Notes: generated by a model not told the origin, from the letters alone. A stretch of DNA of 64,000 bases from Biomphalaria glabrata (GCF_947242115.1 NC_074719.1:34875769-34939768); one strand, 5' to 3'. Counted from the stretch's first letter, positions 1 through 12,640 are shown. Translations and numbers: made by a program.

Positions 1-1852
1 GTATTTATGTAGATTGAGGTCAATGTCATAGACAACGCTACTGCAAATGATCTTAATCATTTCATGAAGTACTAATGACAATCAGTTACAAAGAAAAATA
101 ATACCATACAAAATAATTGATAGCTAGGCTGTATTTTACCTGTATAACATTTAAGGCTTTTACTCACATGAAAATAATTTAGAATCTCGATGTAGAAGTC
201 GTAATGAATTGTGCACGTTTAATCTTAAAATTATTAGACCTAGGCCAATTCGATGATAAAGATTAGTAGGCGTTTGGTACCGGGGAATTGTGTACCTTGC
301 ATTTCGCATCCGATTCACTTTGTAATGTAACAGTACTGTTTACATAAGTAATAAATCTACACCCTTAAGCTGTGGGAAGATAAGCTATTGCGTTGATAAT
401 TCAAATTTCGTTCAAATTATTAATACACATACACACACATGTATGGGCTCTATTTAGTGTTATATTTAAAGACAAAGTGTATAATGAGGATATGTCAAAA
501 CTGGGCGCTATAAAAAACAACTAAAGGGAAACAATATTTTAATCAGTATTTCATTTCATGAGTTAATTAATTAATATATTGTATAACGATCTATTAATAC
601 TTTCTCCACTGTGAATTTAGAAGCTAATGTTTTTAACCAATGCGCAAATCTATGAATGTAGATTGAGTTATTAATGATGAAGTCGTTGACTTTTTTTGTA
701 AAACATACCTGCCCTGAAGTTTTTCATTTAAAAGTGGTTTATTGTTTGCAAAAAAAAAAAAAAAACAATATTAAAAATTTAAATAGTTTATTTTCGGAAA
801 AGAAAAAAAAGTAGCCGTTACATTATAACTTTGAATGATTAACAATATGATGTACAATTTTCATTTTCTCTTCTAGTTTCTGAGATCTAAACTAGACTGA
901 CGGATAGACGGACAGACAGACAGAGCACACAAAACTAATACCGTCTATTCCCCTTTCGGGGCCGCTAAAAAGAAAAAAATAACTGATATTAATTGAAAGT
1001 AAAAATCATGACATAATCTGTATTATAAAATAGAATGTGAGGCGTATGTATGTTACGAATAGAAATCAAAACCGATTGACCAATCTTGGCAGAAATGTTC
1101 CTTGGGTGCTAACTTAGACCGAAGTGTAAGGATTGTAGCCCTTAAATAAACTTTAGACCCTAAAAACAAATTAACCGACTCTTTTAAAGCTATAGTATTT
1201 TATGGATCTAGGCTTTGTTTACAATGTTGATATTAGAAAAGATCGAAAGGATTTTGATCTAGATCTAATTTTAAGAACTACACTTTGAACATATAGTTTT
1301 TTACTTTGACACATGAACATACAAAATATAGCCTATTGATTTCATTATTTAATAAAATTAACCTTCAAATTTGTGTTTCAAAAGCATTTCTACATAAATT
1401 CGTTATTTATATCTGCGAATTTAGAATTCCTGACGCACATTCTTTCATTAGACATTACCCGAAAGGTTAAACTTTCATTTATTATCTTAGCAAAGATAGT
1501 TTTATAATTAAACACATCAACAAACTAATTGCAGTTCATTCATTTCATTTTTTAATCAAATTAGCATTCAATTTTTATCGAAAGCATTTTTACATACATT
1601 CATTCGTCATTAATGCAACTCTATTCTTGATATCGCGTGTTTCTAAATATAGATCTATACACAAACCAATGTTTTCATTAAAAAAATGGATTCATGTCAA
1701 TTAGCTATTTTTAGCTCCATTCATAATATTTTTTCATTCATGAATTCATGCATTCACTTTACTTATAACAATATTATCGTCTTTAATCGTTACTAATGCA
1801 CTATATCAGTGACTACATCAGCAATACACAAACTAAGGCCCGCAGGCCGCGG

Positions 1853-1854
<2 letters not shown>
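1..1854. other. AT-rich non-coding stretch, no gene seen
   Basis: I see no credible coding region. At about 890-985 a GACGGACAGACAGACAG-type run is followed by a C/G-rich stretch (CCCCTTTCGGGGCCGC). This resembles the tail of a dispersed repeat, but I cannot name the family. The rest is AT-rich and unstructured by eye. Confidence 0.6.

Positions 1855-1924
<70 letters not shown>
1855..1924. repeat. (AT)n microsatellite
   Basis: About 70 bp of nearly pure TA dinucleotide with one G interruption. A solo LTR lies immediately next to its right end, which fits an insertion into an ATAT site. Confidence 0.95.
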
Positions 1925-1925
<1 letters not shown>

Positions 1926-1927
<2 letters not shown>

Positions 1928-2436
1928 TTATGACCTTATTGGCGGCGCAAAAGGGTTGACTATAGGCCCAGCTGACACACACGTGAATCACTCAGGTCAG
2001 CGGGGCCATGGACAAGGGACAGTACTACGATTACACGATTACACGCAAATATGACCAATGTTATGGTCATGTGATCGAAAGCCTGCGTGTACGAGGACAC
2101 AGTGTGTAGGAAAGCGGAGTTCAAGACCGGAGAGCGTCGAGACCGGGACTGTTAGTCGGATATGAAGTCGGTCCTGGTCGAATCCTCATGTGTTGATGTA
2201 CAAGTCCAGAAAGAGAGACAGTAGAGTTTTGTACGGTGATGTACAGAGTGACATTTCTGTTGTTGATGTGTTTGATGCCAATTGTCTAGTATTGGCTGTT
2301 ATCTACTTATTCACTCATTATTAAAGTACCCGATATTGTGGAGCTCTTGTTGTCAAGTTCTTGATGTGTTGATGTGTTGTGTTGTGTTTAGCAGTGTTTA
2401 CGGAAGGCCTGATGAATAGGAAGAGAGATCGTAACA
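1926..2436 (+). mobile_element. Solo LTR of a retrotransposon (family L1)
   Basis: A 511-bp segment begins TGTTATGACC and ends GATCGTAACA, so it has inverted terminal TGTTA/TAACA. It is flanked by ATAG and ATAT, close to a 4-bp target duplication. A similar 3' part (GTTGTCAAGTTCTT followed shortly by GTAACAATAT) recurs in the LTRs ending at 45585 and 28594, so at least three members of one family are here. No internal region is attached. It is a fossil of an LTR element, probably Ty3/Gypsy-like, though the superfamily is inferred. Confidence 0.75.
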
Positions 2437-3035
2437 ATATATAAGATGTTCTACTTTTATCTAGTAATGCTATCTCAATTCTAGAACCATCTGTTTGAAT
2501 ATTTCAGGAATGTTTACAACGACATTAAGAAACAAATATAGCAGCTGGAAAGATTACGTCCATCTCAAGCTCTATAGAACAAGAACTTCCAGCACCTTCT
2601 AGACTGAATCAGTTAATGGCTACATAGTACCTACATAAAATGTTTAGATACTGCTGTTTTTTTATATTTTTTAACTGTCTTCAAATGGCCGCCTAAAAAT
2701 CAGCACCATATAGTACCAGATCATTTTTTTTTCTGGCAGCTATTCTAAATGAAAACTATTTTGGCTTTTATTCTGTGTTTAACAGTTTTGCACATTCATT
2801 GTAAATTTAATTATACACTTATTCTTTCTAACTTGGTGTTTTTTATCTAAACAAATAACTCTTATGTAAAATGGTACATTTTCACTTTAAACGATTCACT
2901 TATCATAATTTAGCAATCGCACTTAATCGCAAGTTCGTCAAATGAATGTATCAAATGCGTTTAAGTCTAGCCAATATATTGCCAGCATATTGACTGAACT
3001 ATAGCGCTCAGCGTATCGCCAGAATATTAACTAAA
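2437..3035. other. Non-coding stretch, nothing recognised
   Basis: AT-rich sequence without coding frames or repeats that I recognise. Confidence 0.5.
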
Positions 3036-3391
3036 CCGCCCAAGTAAAGAGCCAATATGGAGAGATTGTGCCTAAGATAGATGTTGTTTTGTGTACCTGT
3101 GATGTCTTGTAAATAAACATCGATATGCCTCGTTGAGCTGCCTCACTTACATTGGGGTCAGAAGTGGGATTATAGGCGACTCAACGAGAAGAGGTAGGAT
3201 TCGATCACAATGGCATCTTTAAAACAACATCTATCTTAGGCACAATCTCTCCATATTGGCTCTTTACTTGGGCGGAAATCGTTCTCCCGTCTCTTCCTAA
3301 TGTTGACATCTTTCTCAGTCTAGTTTATCACAGTGCGCACCTTCTAGCTTAGATGGCGGTGCGAGCCTGTGCGCATGGCGGAGTTATAACA
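3036..3391. mobile_element. Rearranged LTR-retrotransposon fossil with inverted LTR head
   Basis: 3036-3151 reads as the 3' part of an LTR (with AATAAA) ending CTTACA. It is followed at 3152-3170 by a GGGGTCAGAAGTGGGAT stretch of the kind used as a tRNA primer-binding site in Gypsy-like elements. 3221-3391 is the 5' part of the same LTR in reverse, ending at its terminal TGTTATAACTCC (read on the minus strand). The two halves overlap, giving a perfect 55-bp inverted repeat (3036-3090 and 3221-3275) around a 130-bp loop. A related LTR 3' half is at 40060-40262. It is a broken remnant. Confidence 0.65.
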
Positions 3392-5250
3392 ATATGATTC
3401 AGTGTGAAGCTGGTATAACTATTCCAATGATGGAAGTGGTCGATTTATCATTCCTTACAAAATAGAACTCTCTTTTCCATGATATAGATATATAAAATTC
3501 TAGGTGGGAAAATGCCCCTTCCTTTACATATTTCAAAAGATTTTTAGTACTTTTATGAATAACTAAAGGGATTTTATACTTAATTTAAAATCATGTTCAC
3601 TTCTAGAAGATTAACATAATCGTTCTTTGATCCATATCTTTGCATATATCAAATATAAAATGGGATAGACAATCTTTTTGCTATTTACAAAGCGTGTATC
3701 AACACACTTAGTCAGTCTATCTGACTTTAAAGAAACAAATGTGAACATGTTTGATCTCCCATTTTACTTTCACCGATCAAATTTAATTTTGCACAATTAT
3801 TCACTGAATATGAGAAGAATGGAACCAATCAAACTATATCAACCAATAAGTTAATTAATTTTTGGAGATTATTTTTTTAGTTCCAAATGAGTGGAATAAA
3901 CACTTCATTGGAGATGTGTGTATGGATTTATTCCTTTAGTACGTTTTAATACGTTTAATTCTCCTACTATCCATCACGAATCAAGTGAAAACTTTGCATA
4001 ATTATTTATAGTCGTTTATGCTGATACCCGAATAAAATCAAAATGCTAATCTATAAGTTAATGATATGCCACTAATTAATTAACTGTACTCTTGTAACAG
4101 AAAAAGAACTAAACCATATACTTTTCAGATAAATGTCAGTAATTAGCGGTTATTTTCTTGACACGAAATATATAGCGGTTTTTTAACACTTAGCAGGCAA
4201 CTTACTAAAAAAAAAAGCATAATTCTCGTTATTTATATGTAAAGCTTATTGTTTGTGGCCTTGAAAATGTTATTTGTAGATGTACAAAAGCATAAAATGA
4301 ATTAATTTGTCACTTGATATTATTTTGTATTTCTTTATCGACATTTATAAGATCATTCAGTTTTCAGGGGTTATTTTATAACTATCTCTATAAAAAGCAT
4401 CTAATTAGGACAGAGTTACCAAGCAAGGCAATCATCTGGTTTTAAGTTTCTATTTTCGTCACCAAAATGTCCCGTCTCTTTACCCCTCACAGCGTTTACC
4501 ACCATTGATGTCACTTTCTAAGTGACAACCTTCAATTTATTGCAACCCTCGGAATGTGCTCATGTGATCTATGTCAGCGGCAAGATCCTGACCTTGTTGT
4601 GGAATCTATCTGTTTACTTTCTTATTGTTTTCTGTTTTAGTGGTTGCCAACCTTTAGGCCTAACTTTATCGTTCAAGGAGTCAAATACATGCTTCACAGA
4701 TGTGTTCATTGACGAATAATATAGTCTTCACTTTTTTTTTAAATTTAAGTCGATGTGGCTTTCATTTTACACTCGCATCAAGAAAACATGCATATTGACA
4801 TTTAAATCTACATCTTAGTGGAAGCTTATTCGCTAAATTAAATAATACAAAACTAAGTAAAAAAAAATCATGAGTATTTGAATACATCTGGGTCAACGGG
4901 TAAAAACGGCGGCCCGGGGGGAAGACTTATGGAGACCCCTACAAACGAGAGCTTTATTAAAGATGCACTAATGCATAAAAGACTTATATCTAAAAGCATG
5001 CTATATTTTAGATGAAAAAATAAAGTAATAATGTAGGTAATATTAAAAAAAATAGCATGCATATTTTACGTTTGTGGAGAAAGGCACTATATTGACGCAT
5101 TGCGTAAATCCTAAGGTTCACCTATTCTCGCATACTCCGAGCATGCTACAATTACAAGCGGACACTTCTTAATCACGACGATGTTGTCACCTGACGTAGA
5201 AGTTAAAGTGTTAGGGGTAAAAATAAAAAAAAAATAGTCCTTCGTTGTAG
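3392..5250. other. Long AT-rich stretch, no gene seen
   Basis: Short open frames (such as 65 codons at 4522) have no recognisable motif and unlikely composition. At 4895-4945 there is a GC-rich patch (GGCGGCCCGGGGGG). I assign nothing here. Confidence 0.5.
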
Positions 5251-5299
5251 CCACTAGCGGAACCAGAACTTTGCATTGGGGGGGACGATTTTTTTCCAA

Positions 5300-5336
5300 A
5301 CCCTAACCCTAACGCCCTGTAAACCCTAACCCTATG
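5300..5336. repeat. Short interstitial telomere-like CCCTAA runs
   Basis: Two short stretches of AACCCTAACCCTAA type lie 15 bp apart. TTAGGG is the usual molluscan telomere unit. Only two to three units are present in each, so this may be chance or part of the R2 repeat. Confidence 0.5.
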
Positions 5337-5356
5337 CATAAACGTGCGTACAGCAT

Positions 5357-5357
5357 A

Positions 5358-5446
<89 letters not shown>
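5357..5446. repeat. (AT)n microsatellite inside R2 copy 1
   Basis: About 90 bp of TA dinucleotide. The open frame through it on the minus strand (poly Ile-Tyr) is an artefact. Confidence 0.95.
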
Positions 5447-5450
<4 letters not shown>

Positions 5451-6845
5451 GCAGTATTTCTCAGTATTTTCTTTCATTTTTCACTATAGAAACGCATTCT
5501 CCTGACACATACAGCTTTTTATCCATCAGTGGAGTTCGGGGAGAAGCCCCGACTCCAAAAGCGTTTTCTTGCATTTTTCACTGCAGAAACACCTGCTCCT
5601 GACATCTACAGCTCACTATTCAACAGTGAGTTTCAGGGCAAAGCCCCGACGCTAAAAGCGTTTTCTTGCATTCTTCACTGAAGAAACGCATTCTCCTTAC
5701 CTAAAGCTCATTTTTCATCCTATTAAAAAAAGGACTTTTTGAATAATGTTGTACTTGAAAATATTCTAATATGAATTTATAGGCCCTTAATACATTGCAA
5801 ATAAAACCGATTTGTTCCTTGAAAAGGTCAGATACCCCACATATTTAGATTAATAAAGGCTTTGAGGATCGCAGCCGAAAAAAAAAATTCGCTAAATAAT
5901 ATTCATTAAATTTAAGCATAAATTGTGAGTTTTTGTCCCAAATTTAGCTAGAAAAATATTAGATTTGTAAATGTTGGAAAAAAATGACTTATCTCAATCA
6001 TGATTCTTATACAGAAAATTTTGTTTGAATTCTTTTCCAAAGCAAAGTCTTTCTTAAAATAATTATGATAAATTCATTCAAAATTACATAATCTGTGTCT
6101 GGAAAGGGAAGGGGCGGTAGAATGGAAACGATTTATCCTCTCTCCTTTTTATAATTTCTGCTAATGATTGCACTTGGCATTAAAGAATAGGGGTGGGGCG
6201 ATATAAGAATTTAATTTATAGCATCTATAAATTGTATTAGTGACAGATTTTTGTTTCATTTTTGTAATTTCTTAACTATAATACAAAAAGAAATTGGTTC
6301 ACATATCAATTATATCGATATTCAACTATTTTTGTTCACAAACTATGATTCCTCCATAAAAATAGGATCACTCCCCCACTCAGAGGGCTAGAGCAGGGAG
6401 GGCAGTACATGCAATCGCCACCCCCCCCCCCCCTTTAACACCACCGAATCAGCCAAGATACCAGAAGGGGACATAATATCAAATTTATATATCGATTCAA
6501 CTAATCTTGTTCACAAACTATGATTTCTTCATAAAAGTAGGACCGCCCCCCCACTCAAAGGGTTTAGGTGGGAAGGGAAGTAGAGGTATTCGCCCCCTCC
6601 CCCAGACCAATCGGACAACAGTGGAACTACATAATATAAAGATCGCTTAAAATACCAATAACAAATTTTAATCATATAGATATTCAATTGATTCTGTTAA
6701 CAAGCTGTGATTTCTACAAATAAATTGGACCGCCCCCCCTACTAAAAAGTTTTATGGTTGGGGGGGGGGCGGATTGTTGCTATCGCCCCCTCCCGACCCC
6801 ACCAAGTCGGCCAATCTACTATAGGTGGGGGGGGGGGGTGAAATA

Positions 6846-7730
6846 ATCTAAAAATAGTTTGAAATAGAAAGCACACATACATTTTGTTTTATTTCAATAC
6901 AATTAGTTGAAAATAGTCGAAAACCAAAGAATAAAGTTTTTCTTTTTTTTATTATTAATTAACTAAATCGTTACCATTAGGAAGCAATAGAACCATTCTC
7001 GGCACCATCCAAGAAACATAATCCCCAACAATATTCAAGTATAACATTCGACCGGCACATTGTAATCATTTCTTTAATTTGGCTGAGCTTCTTTTACAGA
7101 AAAATGAATGAAGTAGTCATCTTCAGAAAACTCAATGGCCAATTATTTACTTTCCAACTCTACAAAATTTAAATTATATGTGAGATTACTATCCCTTTTT
7201 TGATATCAAACATAATAATTAAATTTATATTCATCAGTTTCCTGCACCTATGATTCCGGATTATATATTTTTGTTTTTTTAATATTTATATCAACTTCAT
7301 TCTAGAATTGGTGTATGTCATGAGCAATAAAGTGTACAAAATGTATTTTAACCAGACTGACAGTCAGAGTAAATTGAAATAAGTTTGTAAGAAATTATGA
7401 AAGATCACGTGCGTACGCAGAGGAAAACTCACCACCTACACTCATCTTGAGCCACACTCACCACCTTCACCCATCTTATAGTCTGTTGGATGACAATACG
7501 GCACCTCACTTGATCTGTCAACTGACACACTTTCAATTTCTTTTAGTCTCGCATAGTGAGGCAGACCACTTCCATGTTTTTAACTTCCAAGTAGTGTCCC
7601 CTTGAAGTCGATTTTAGTTTTAGTTTGGCCTCTTTGCATGTTGTGGGCAGAATATTTCTTTTTTTTTTTTGTTGCGTACACGAAAGTTTTGAGAGTATCT
7701 CAGAATTAATTTTCGTAACCTTCAACCCTT
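6846..7730. other. AT-rich stretch, nothing recognised
   Basis: No coding frame or repeat that I can name. A short local duplication around ACTCACCACCT...CATCTTGA/ATA occurs at 7425-7485. Confidence 0.4.
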
Positions 7731-7951
7731 TGTCATCTGTTTATGTGGACTACGGTTAACGAGAGTGTCATGTGGTTAGCACAACGACCAACTATCTTTG
7801 CTTTTCCACAACTACTGTTGGAACTCATTAGAGCTGATAAGACTCAGTGGTGCCCAAGGATCCCGAAATTAAAATGCCTAGTCTCTATCAGGATTCGAAC
7901 ACGGGACCCCGATTTAGAAGCCAAGCACTTTACCGCTCAGCCACCGCCCCT
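7731..7951 (-). mobile_element. tRNA-derived SINE, family A
   Basis: Read on the minus strand it starts GGGGCGGTGGCTGAGCGGTA, an A-box of pol III type, followed by a B-box GTTCGAATCC (complement at 7891-7900). A tRNA-unrelated body follows, with the family hallmarks CTAATGGGT..., GGTCGTTGTGCTA and CACATGACACTC. The distal end seen in other copies (ending AAAGGGGAACT) is missing, so this copy is 3'-truncated. Other copies lie at 12641, 17231, 19866, 35367, 40983 and 46613. Confidence 0.85.
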
Positions 7952-9346
7952 CTGATAACCTTTACATTATGTGCCTTGTAGATCAAAATGTCTGATAGGG
8001 GAACTTTATTTTACTTTATCCCTTTCTATGGCCTTGGTCTTCAGCGTTAGTCCCCAGGGCAAATAAGTTGTGACATGTATCGTTTATTCTTATCAATTAA
8101 AATTACTTTTAGCTGTTGTTCTTGCTAGATGTCAGGGGGAGGTATGGCGAGAATGAATGTTAAATTGATATTTTGGTATGATAGTTATATCCCCTTGTAT
8201 TTGTATTCCCAGGTTGTGAATGTGAACAGTCTTGCACGTGCTGTAAACTGAATGGTTAAGTCTTCGTTGAATGTAAGAGAGATTGCGTTAAGTTAGTGAG
8301 GTCTTGCTTCCGGTTTACTTCCTGGACTGGTGTTTTGTGTATTAAATATTTATTGAAATTGATTCACTGTTTGTGCTCTATTGGATATTATTGAAGTATT
8401 AAAGTATCACTAGTCGACCGGCAGCGTAGCATACGCCGCTATTTTGCATGGCTGGTTCTTAGGCCACTGCAACCTATGCGACCGCAGTACGCCCCCACTT
8501 TCAAAGGATCCGCACTTTCATAGGACCCGCACGAATTCAAGGTGATAACTTAAAACAGATTTCCCGCGCTCTACTGTCGATTTACCAGGAGCTCATAGAA
8601 CTCTCCCGAAAATGCAAAATATAAGAAAAAGTCCTTAAAATATACGGAAATATATTTTTTTAAAAATGTCATTTTGGGTGTGTCATCCAATATTGAAAAC
8701 GCCAATCCTACGCGCGATAAATAAAAGAGGCATTATGCATTAGCCGTAATTGTGTAATAAGATGAAAGAAGCTTCTCGCGCCTCAAACTAATAAAGATTT
8801 ACTGGAGGTCTACAATTCTAAAAGATAGATAAAAACATTTGATAATTCTTGCTATTGAGCGGGATCTATGTAGGAAACATAATTTTTATGATATACTGTA
8901 TGACTTTGCTACACGCAAGGCTCGTAAAGTAATTCTGAATGAATAAATGCATAGACGAATTTATTTTCTAATTCAAACTCTTAAATTTTGTTATTGTCCG
9001 CTTCCCTACCCAAACTTGGCCCCGCGAAATCCGTTTCAAATAGAGCCCAACAATGCTGTCCTGTTATTTAGTGTTTTTAAATTTTTTTTATTTGTAAATG
9101 TTTTACATGTTTCGGATGTTCCTTCAGAGTTGAAGATAGATTACTTTTTATTCCAAATTTCCCGCAAGACGAAGGGGGATGGGAGCGGGCAGGGTTTGAC
9201 AGTCCAGCGCGCAGCCATCCGTAGCGACGTGTGAATACCCACGTGTTCTCTCCTACCTCCTGTTTTCTCGTGGACTATCCGCAGAAATAAGAGAGTGATC
9301 TTTCCTTTACTTGTTCTTCTCGTCTAAACTGTTGAGCGAAGAAGAG

Positions 9347-9349
<3 letters not shown>
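7952..9349. other. Non-coding stretch with possible repeat termini
   Basis: At 8418-8445 a short hairpin GCGTAGCATACGC sits in a GC-rich patch, followed by repeats of the type GGATCCGCACTTTCA/TAGGACCCGCAC. These look like the end of a dispersed element. The 95-codon frame at 8947-9234 has no recognisable domain and is probably not a gene. A GC-rich patch with CACGTG lies at about 9170-9260. Confidence 0.45.

Positions 9350-9415
<66 letters not shown>
9350..9415. repeat. (AT)n microsatellite
   Basis: About 65 bp of pure TA dinucleotide. Confidence 0.95.
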
Positions 9416-9417
<2 letters not shown>

Positions 9418-10280
9418 TTGTTATTTTATGGAAAGTATTATTGTTATTCATGGAGTTGAAATTTATTAATAATAAGTAATTCTAATTGAGGGGATATCTT
9501 GAGTTAAAGTGTATCAAGTAATAAGTGTTCGTATTTGTGAGACCCCTGGTGAAACACACAACAACCCAAGTCAAAACAAGAACGTGAACCCTGACACTAG
9601 ATACATCGGTTAGCGCTCAGCGTTTAACATGTACATATAAAAAAGATCATACCCATTAGTGAGAAAATGTGATCCATAAGTGATATGCTTAGAGCTTATA
9701 TGGTTTAATATATACACATCTCAAAGGATATGATGGTTGCTCATGCATAACGTAATATATTTTAGTTTCATAACCCAAAAACCCAATAGGACAGGTCATA
9801 GGGTCCAACTGTTAATTTATTGTAATAACTCATTTAATACTTAAGTAATACTTCCTAAAAAAAACAAAAAGAAACGGAAATGTAGCATAAGATTTAAAAA
9901 AAAAGTATTCCATTGACAACACTCTATAAACTATTAAATAAAGCAACAAACAATTTATTATTTTCAATGCATTCTTTTATTCATGCAGGCTCAACAAGAA
10001 TTCAAACTTTTCATTTGTATTCTGCTTCGCTTCTTGTCTGATTTCAGGGCTAAGACATCCCTCCATTAGGTTCACTATTTGAGATCTTTTACATTTGTAC
10101 ATGGAAAAAAAAAAAAAGATATATTTACCTTTGTAAGAATGTACACTGCTTACCAGTGGCATCACTAAGAGGGTGGGGGAGGGAAGGCGGTCAGAACCTG
10201 GTGACACCCCTATGGGGGTGACACCTCAGAGAAAAATATTTTGGCAAAAAGCAGACACATCAATGATATATATATATATA

Positions 10281-12010
10281 CATGGGCGTAGCCCCGAAAT
10301 GAAATGTGACTGATTTATTACTTTGATTTTGTTTATTTTAAGTGAGATTTTAATACTAAACCATCACTTGCCCCAGCGCAGCTAAGGGAGTTTTAAGTTT
10401 AAAAACCCTACCATAGGGTTTTGATTTTAAAACCCCCTACCAGGAGGGTTTGAGTTTAAAAATCCCTACCAGGAGGTTTTGAGTTTGAAACCCCTTACCA
10501 GTGATTTTTGCAGTTAACTCCCCCTCTTCTATAGAACAAAACAAACAAAAATGCAAACGTCGATATCCAAAATCCAACAGCACAGTTCAGGAAGATTTTG
10601 ATTTCAAAACCCCCTCCAAAATTTTACGATAAACCCCCTCCAAAATTTTACGATAAACCCCCTCTTCAATATGAAAAAAAGCAAATTATGCACTCAAAAT
10701 GTTATGAGCATAGCTAAATGGGTTTCGACTCAGTAGTAAAGTAAAACTCCCCTCCAGTGGAGTTTGAACCTAAAAAATACATCTTCAATGTAAAAAAAAG
10801 CAAATTACGCACTCAAAATGCTATGAGCGTTTCCAAAAGGGGTTTTGAGTTTAAATCCCCCCTTCAGAAGGATTTGATGCTAAAAAAATACCTATTCAAT
10901 ATAAAAAAAAAGCAAATTACACACTAAAATTATTTGAGCGTAGCCAAGCCATTTGGGGGTTTTGAGTTGATACTCCTTTCCTCCATATGGTTTTGAGTTT
11001 AAATTCCCCTACAGAGCGTTTTGAGTTGGAAAACCTCTATCTTCAATATTATTCTAAAGCAAACTACTGTTACCAAATTCTATGATCGTAGCTAAATGGG
11101 GTTTTGAATTTAAAAAACAAACAAACAACAAAGTCCTGAGATTTTTTAGTTTAAAACCCCCAACAGATGATTTTGACGATAAAACTTCCCTTTCCGATAT
11201 ATAAATCTAAATCTACAGTCACCTAATTTCAAGAGCGTATTCATTAGAGTTTACACATTTCTACCAGTGGCTGGAGTTCATTAATAAAGTGCAGTGAATA
11301 GTCATCTGTCGAAATTGAAAAACACTAAATGTGGCTCAACAAAGACAGATTTTAGGAGTCAGTTATTTAGATCGGGTCTAAATCAAGGAAATCCTATGAC
11401 GAACTGGGAGTCGACCCCTTAGTAAGATTGTGACAGAGCGTCGCATGATGTTTGCGGGACATGTTCTCCGACAAAGTGAACTACGCATTAGAATAGTTTC
11501 GAAAATATCCTAGTACAACTTGGCGCCACACATTCATGGAGGTCCTCGGAAAAGGTGGGAAGAGGCTTCAGACATTATCAGTGACAGATTTTTGTGGAAA
11601 CAGCTTGACGGCAAATGCGCCGAACAGTGCGGGAGGGTCTAAGTTAGTAAGACTTTTTAATAGCAGGAAAATGCACTGTAGATACCTCAGAATATGCATT
11701 TTGTTGGCATTCATTACCAGAAATAGTGCTTGGCGGCGAGGCTCTGCCACGCGCTGGGGGAGCTCCTAGCGCTCCCCAGATCCCCTTGCTGGTAATGGCG
11801 GGGACTCAACAATTTTTCCACTAACTACAAAAAGAGCCTATTCTAGGGCACAATAAACGTGTTCAGAAAGAATGAAGGGTCAGAATGTAATAAAGATTAT
11901 GTACATACACACATGTATACAAGTATTTTGTTTTCGCGAAGTGGGGGGGGGGGAGAAAAAAATCCCCCCTAACCCCCCCCCCCCGAAAAAAAATCCTGGC
12001 TACGCCCAGG
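10281..12010. mobile_element. Family T TIR element, copy 1 (non-autonomous, LINE fragment captured)
   Basis: Ends are CATGGGCGTAGCC (left) and GGCTACGCCCAG (right). The interior starts with repeated modules of about 110-120 bp built on AAACCCCC/GGGGTTTTGAGTTTAAA and GAGCGTAGCC. It then holds a segment derived from a LINE reading frame (11318-11655) and ends in long C and G tracts (11942-11985). Structure and order match copies at 22275-23860 and 58962-60357. There is no transposase. By analogy with copy 2 (8-bp target duplication) a hAT origin is likely. Confidence 0.75.
11318..11655 (+). pseudogene. LINE reading-frame 3' fragment carried inside family T copy 1
   Basis: Translation gives RQILGVSY-DRV, then IVTERRM-FAGHVLRQ, and in another frame SDRFLWKQLDGKCAEQCGRV followed by a stop. 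This is the pattern of the region downstream of reverse transcriptase in RTE/CR1-like LINEs. In-frame stops after DRV and at IL-RTG and at least one frame change make it non-functional. The same fragment with shared stops is in copies 2 and 3, so it was already inside the element when it spread. Confidence 0.7.
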
Positions 12011-12049
12011 TGTATATGTATATATGAATGTTTATGTATATGGTGACCC

Positions 12050-12165
12050 GACAAAGTAACGCGGACAAAAGAAAGCCTACAAAATAGCGCCTACAAAAAA
12101 TAGCGCCGACAAAATAGTGCGAAATGTCCCAACAAAATAGTGCAAGACAAAGTAGCGTGGACTTC
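12050..12165. repeat. Degenerate short tandem array (about 15-bp unit)
   Basis: Variants of GACAAAATAGCGC are repeated about seven times with irregular spacing. The function is unknown; it may be the terminal array of an element. Confidence 0.7.
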
Positions 12166-12169
12166 TATA

Positions 12170-12440
12170 AGACTAAGACTAAGACTAAGACTGCTTTATT
12201 GATCCTTACGGAAATTTGTTGTGATTACAAGGACTCGTTTCTCATATAAAGACAACACAACAGAAACATACACATAAATACAACAGACACAACATAAAGA
12301 GTTCATTCAGCGACGATGCGATACGGATGTGTATAAAAGTACCGGATTATAGTAAGTGAAGGTCCTGGGCAGCATTTTTGTTAAGGTCTCTATCTTGTTC
12401 AATATTATTAGATTAGGTTACAAAAGACAGTTGGTGTGGA
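12170..12440 (-). mobile_element. LINE 3' end with (AAGACT)n-type tail
   Basis: On the minus strand the sequence runs toward GATCAATAAAGCAGTC and then TTAGTC repeats (plus-strand AAGACT at 12173-12191). AATAAAG directly before a short tandem tail is typical of CR1/L2-group LINE ends. A second copy of the same tail is at 41840-42075. Coding sequence is not recognisable, so the upstream limit is approximate. Confidence 0.6.
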
Positions 12441-12554
12441 AACACAAACTCAAAATCGGCCCCCGAAGTGGTCCACCCATGCAGGCTTCAATATTTTCAG
12501 AAAGAACATCCGAATGAAAGTATATCAAAGACAAATAAGAGATAAGCATGGAGA

Positions 12555-12618
12555 AAAAAGGTTAACAGATCTTGTGTAGTGCCCCAACAGTCCCGCAATT
12601 CAAAGGATAGGTGAAAGT
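12555..12618 (+). mobile_element. Short 3' fragment of the RTE-like LINE
   Basis: The segment around GTGCCCCAACAGTCC and the following GATAGGTGAAAG correspond to the last codons and tail of the LINE at 20128-21287 (SCLVPQRSNRLRNR then GGTAAA repeats). It is diverged and only about 60 bp long. Confidence 0.55.
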
Positions 12619-12640
12619 TAGATGTGAACCTGGCCTAACT

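Larger units (their letters stand above)
5252..6845. repeat. Repeat family R2, copy 1
   Basis: From about 5470 to 6845 this matches 60480-62100 in the same orientation, block by block. The shared blocks are 97-bp tandem units with a GGGGCGAAGCCCC hairpin, the AAATAAAACCGATTTGTTCCTTG segment, and several modules alternating C-tracts and G-tracts around CCGCCCCCC. The left edge (AGCGGAACCAGAACTTTGCA then a G run) resembles a hAT-type terminus. The right edge is undefined. No coding capacity is visible. A non-autonomous DNA transposon is likely but not proven. Confidence 0.6.

Noticed and set aside
5211-5477. 88-codon minus-strand frame rich in Ile-Tyr
   Set aside because: It is the translation of an (AT)n microsatellite; likewise the poly Ile-Tyr frames at 42379-42588 and 57036-57320.
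7884-7951. tRNA-like segments with A- and B-boxes (also at 12849, 17231, 35572, 42203, 46812)
   Set aside because: Each is the head of a SINE followed by the family body; none can be folded by eye into an intact tRNA with acceptor stem.
8947-9234. 95-codon plus-strand frame
   Set aside because: No motif, no relatives in the window, and skewed composition (Phe/Leu-rich then GC-rich); probably chance.
11536-11769. 77-codon frame in family T copy 1
   Set aside because: It is a shifted reading of the captured LINE fragment and element tail; the LINE-like peptide lies in another frame.
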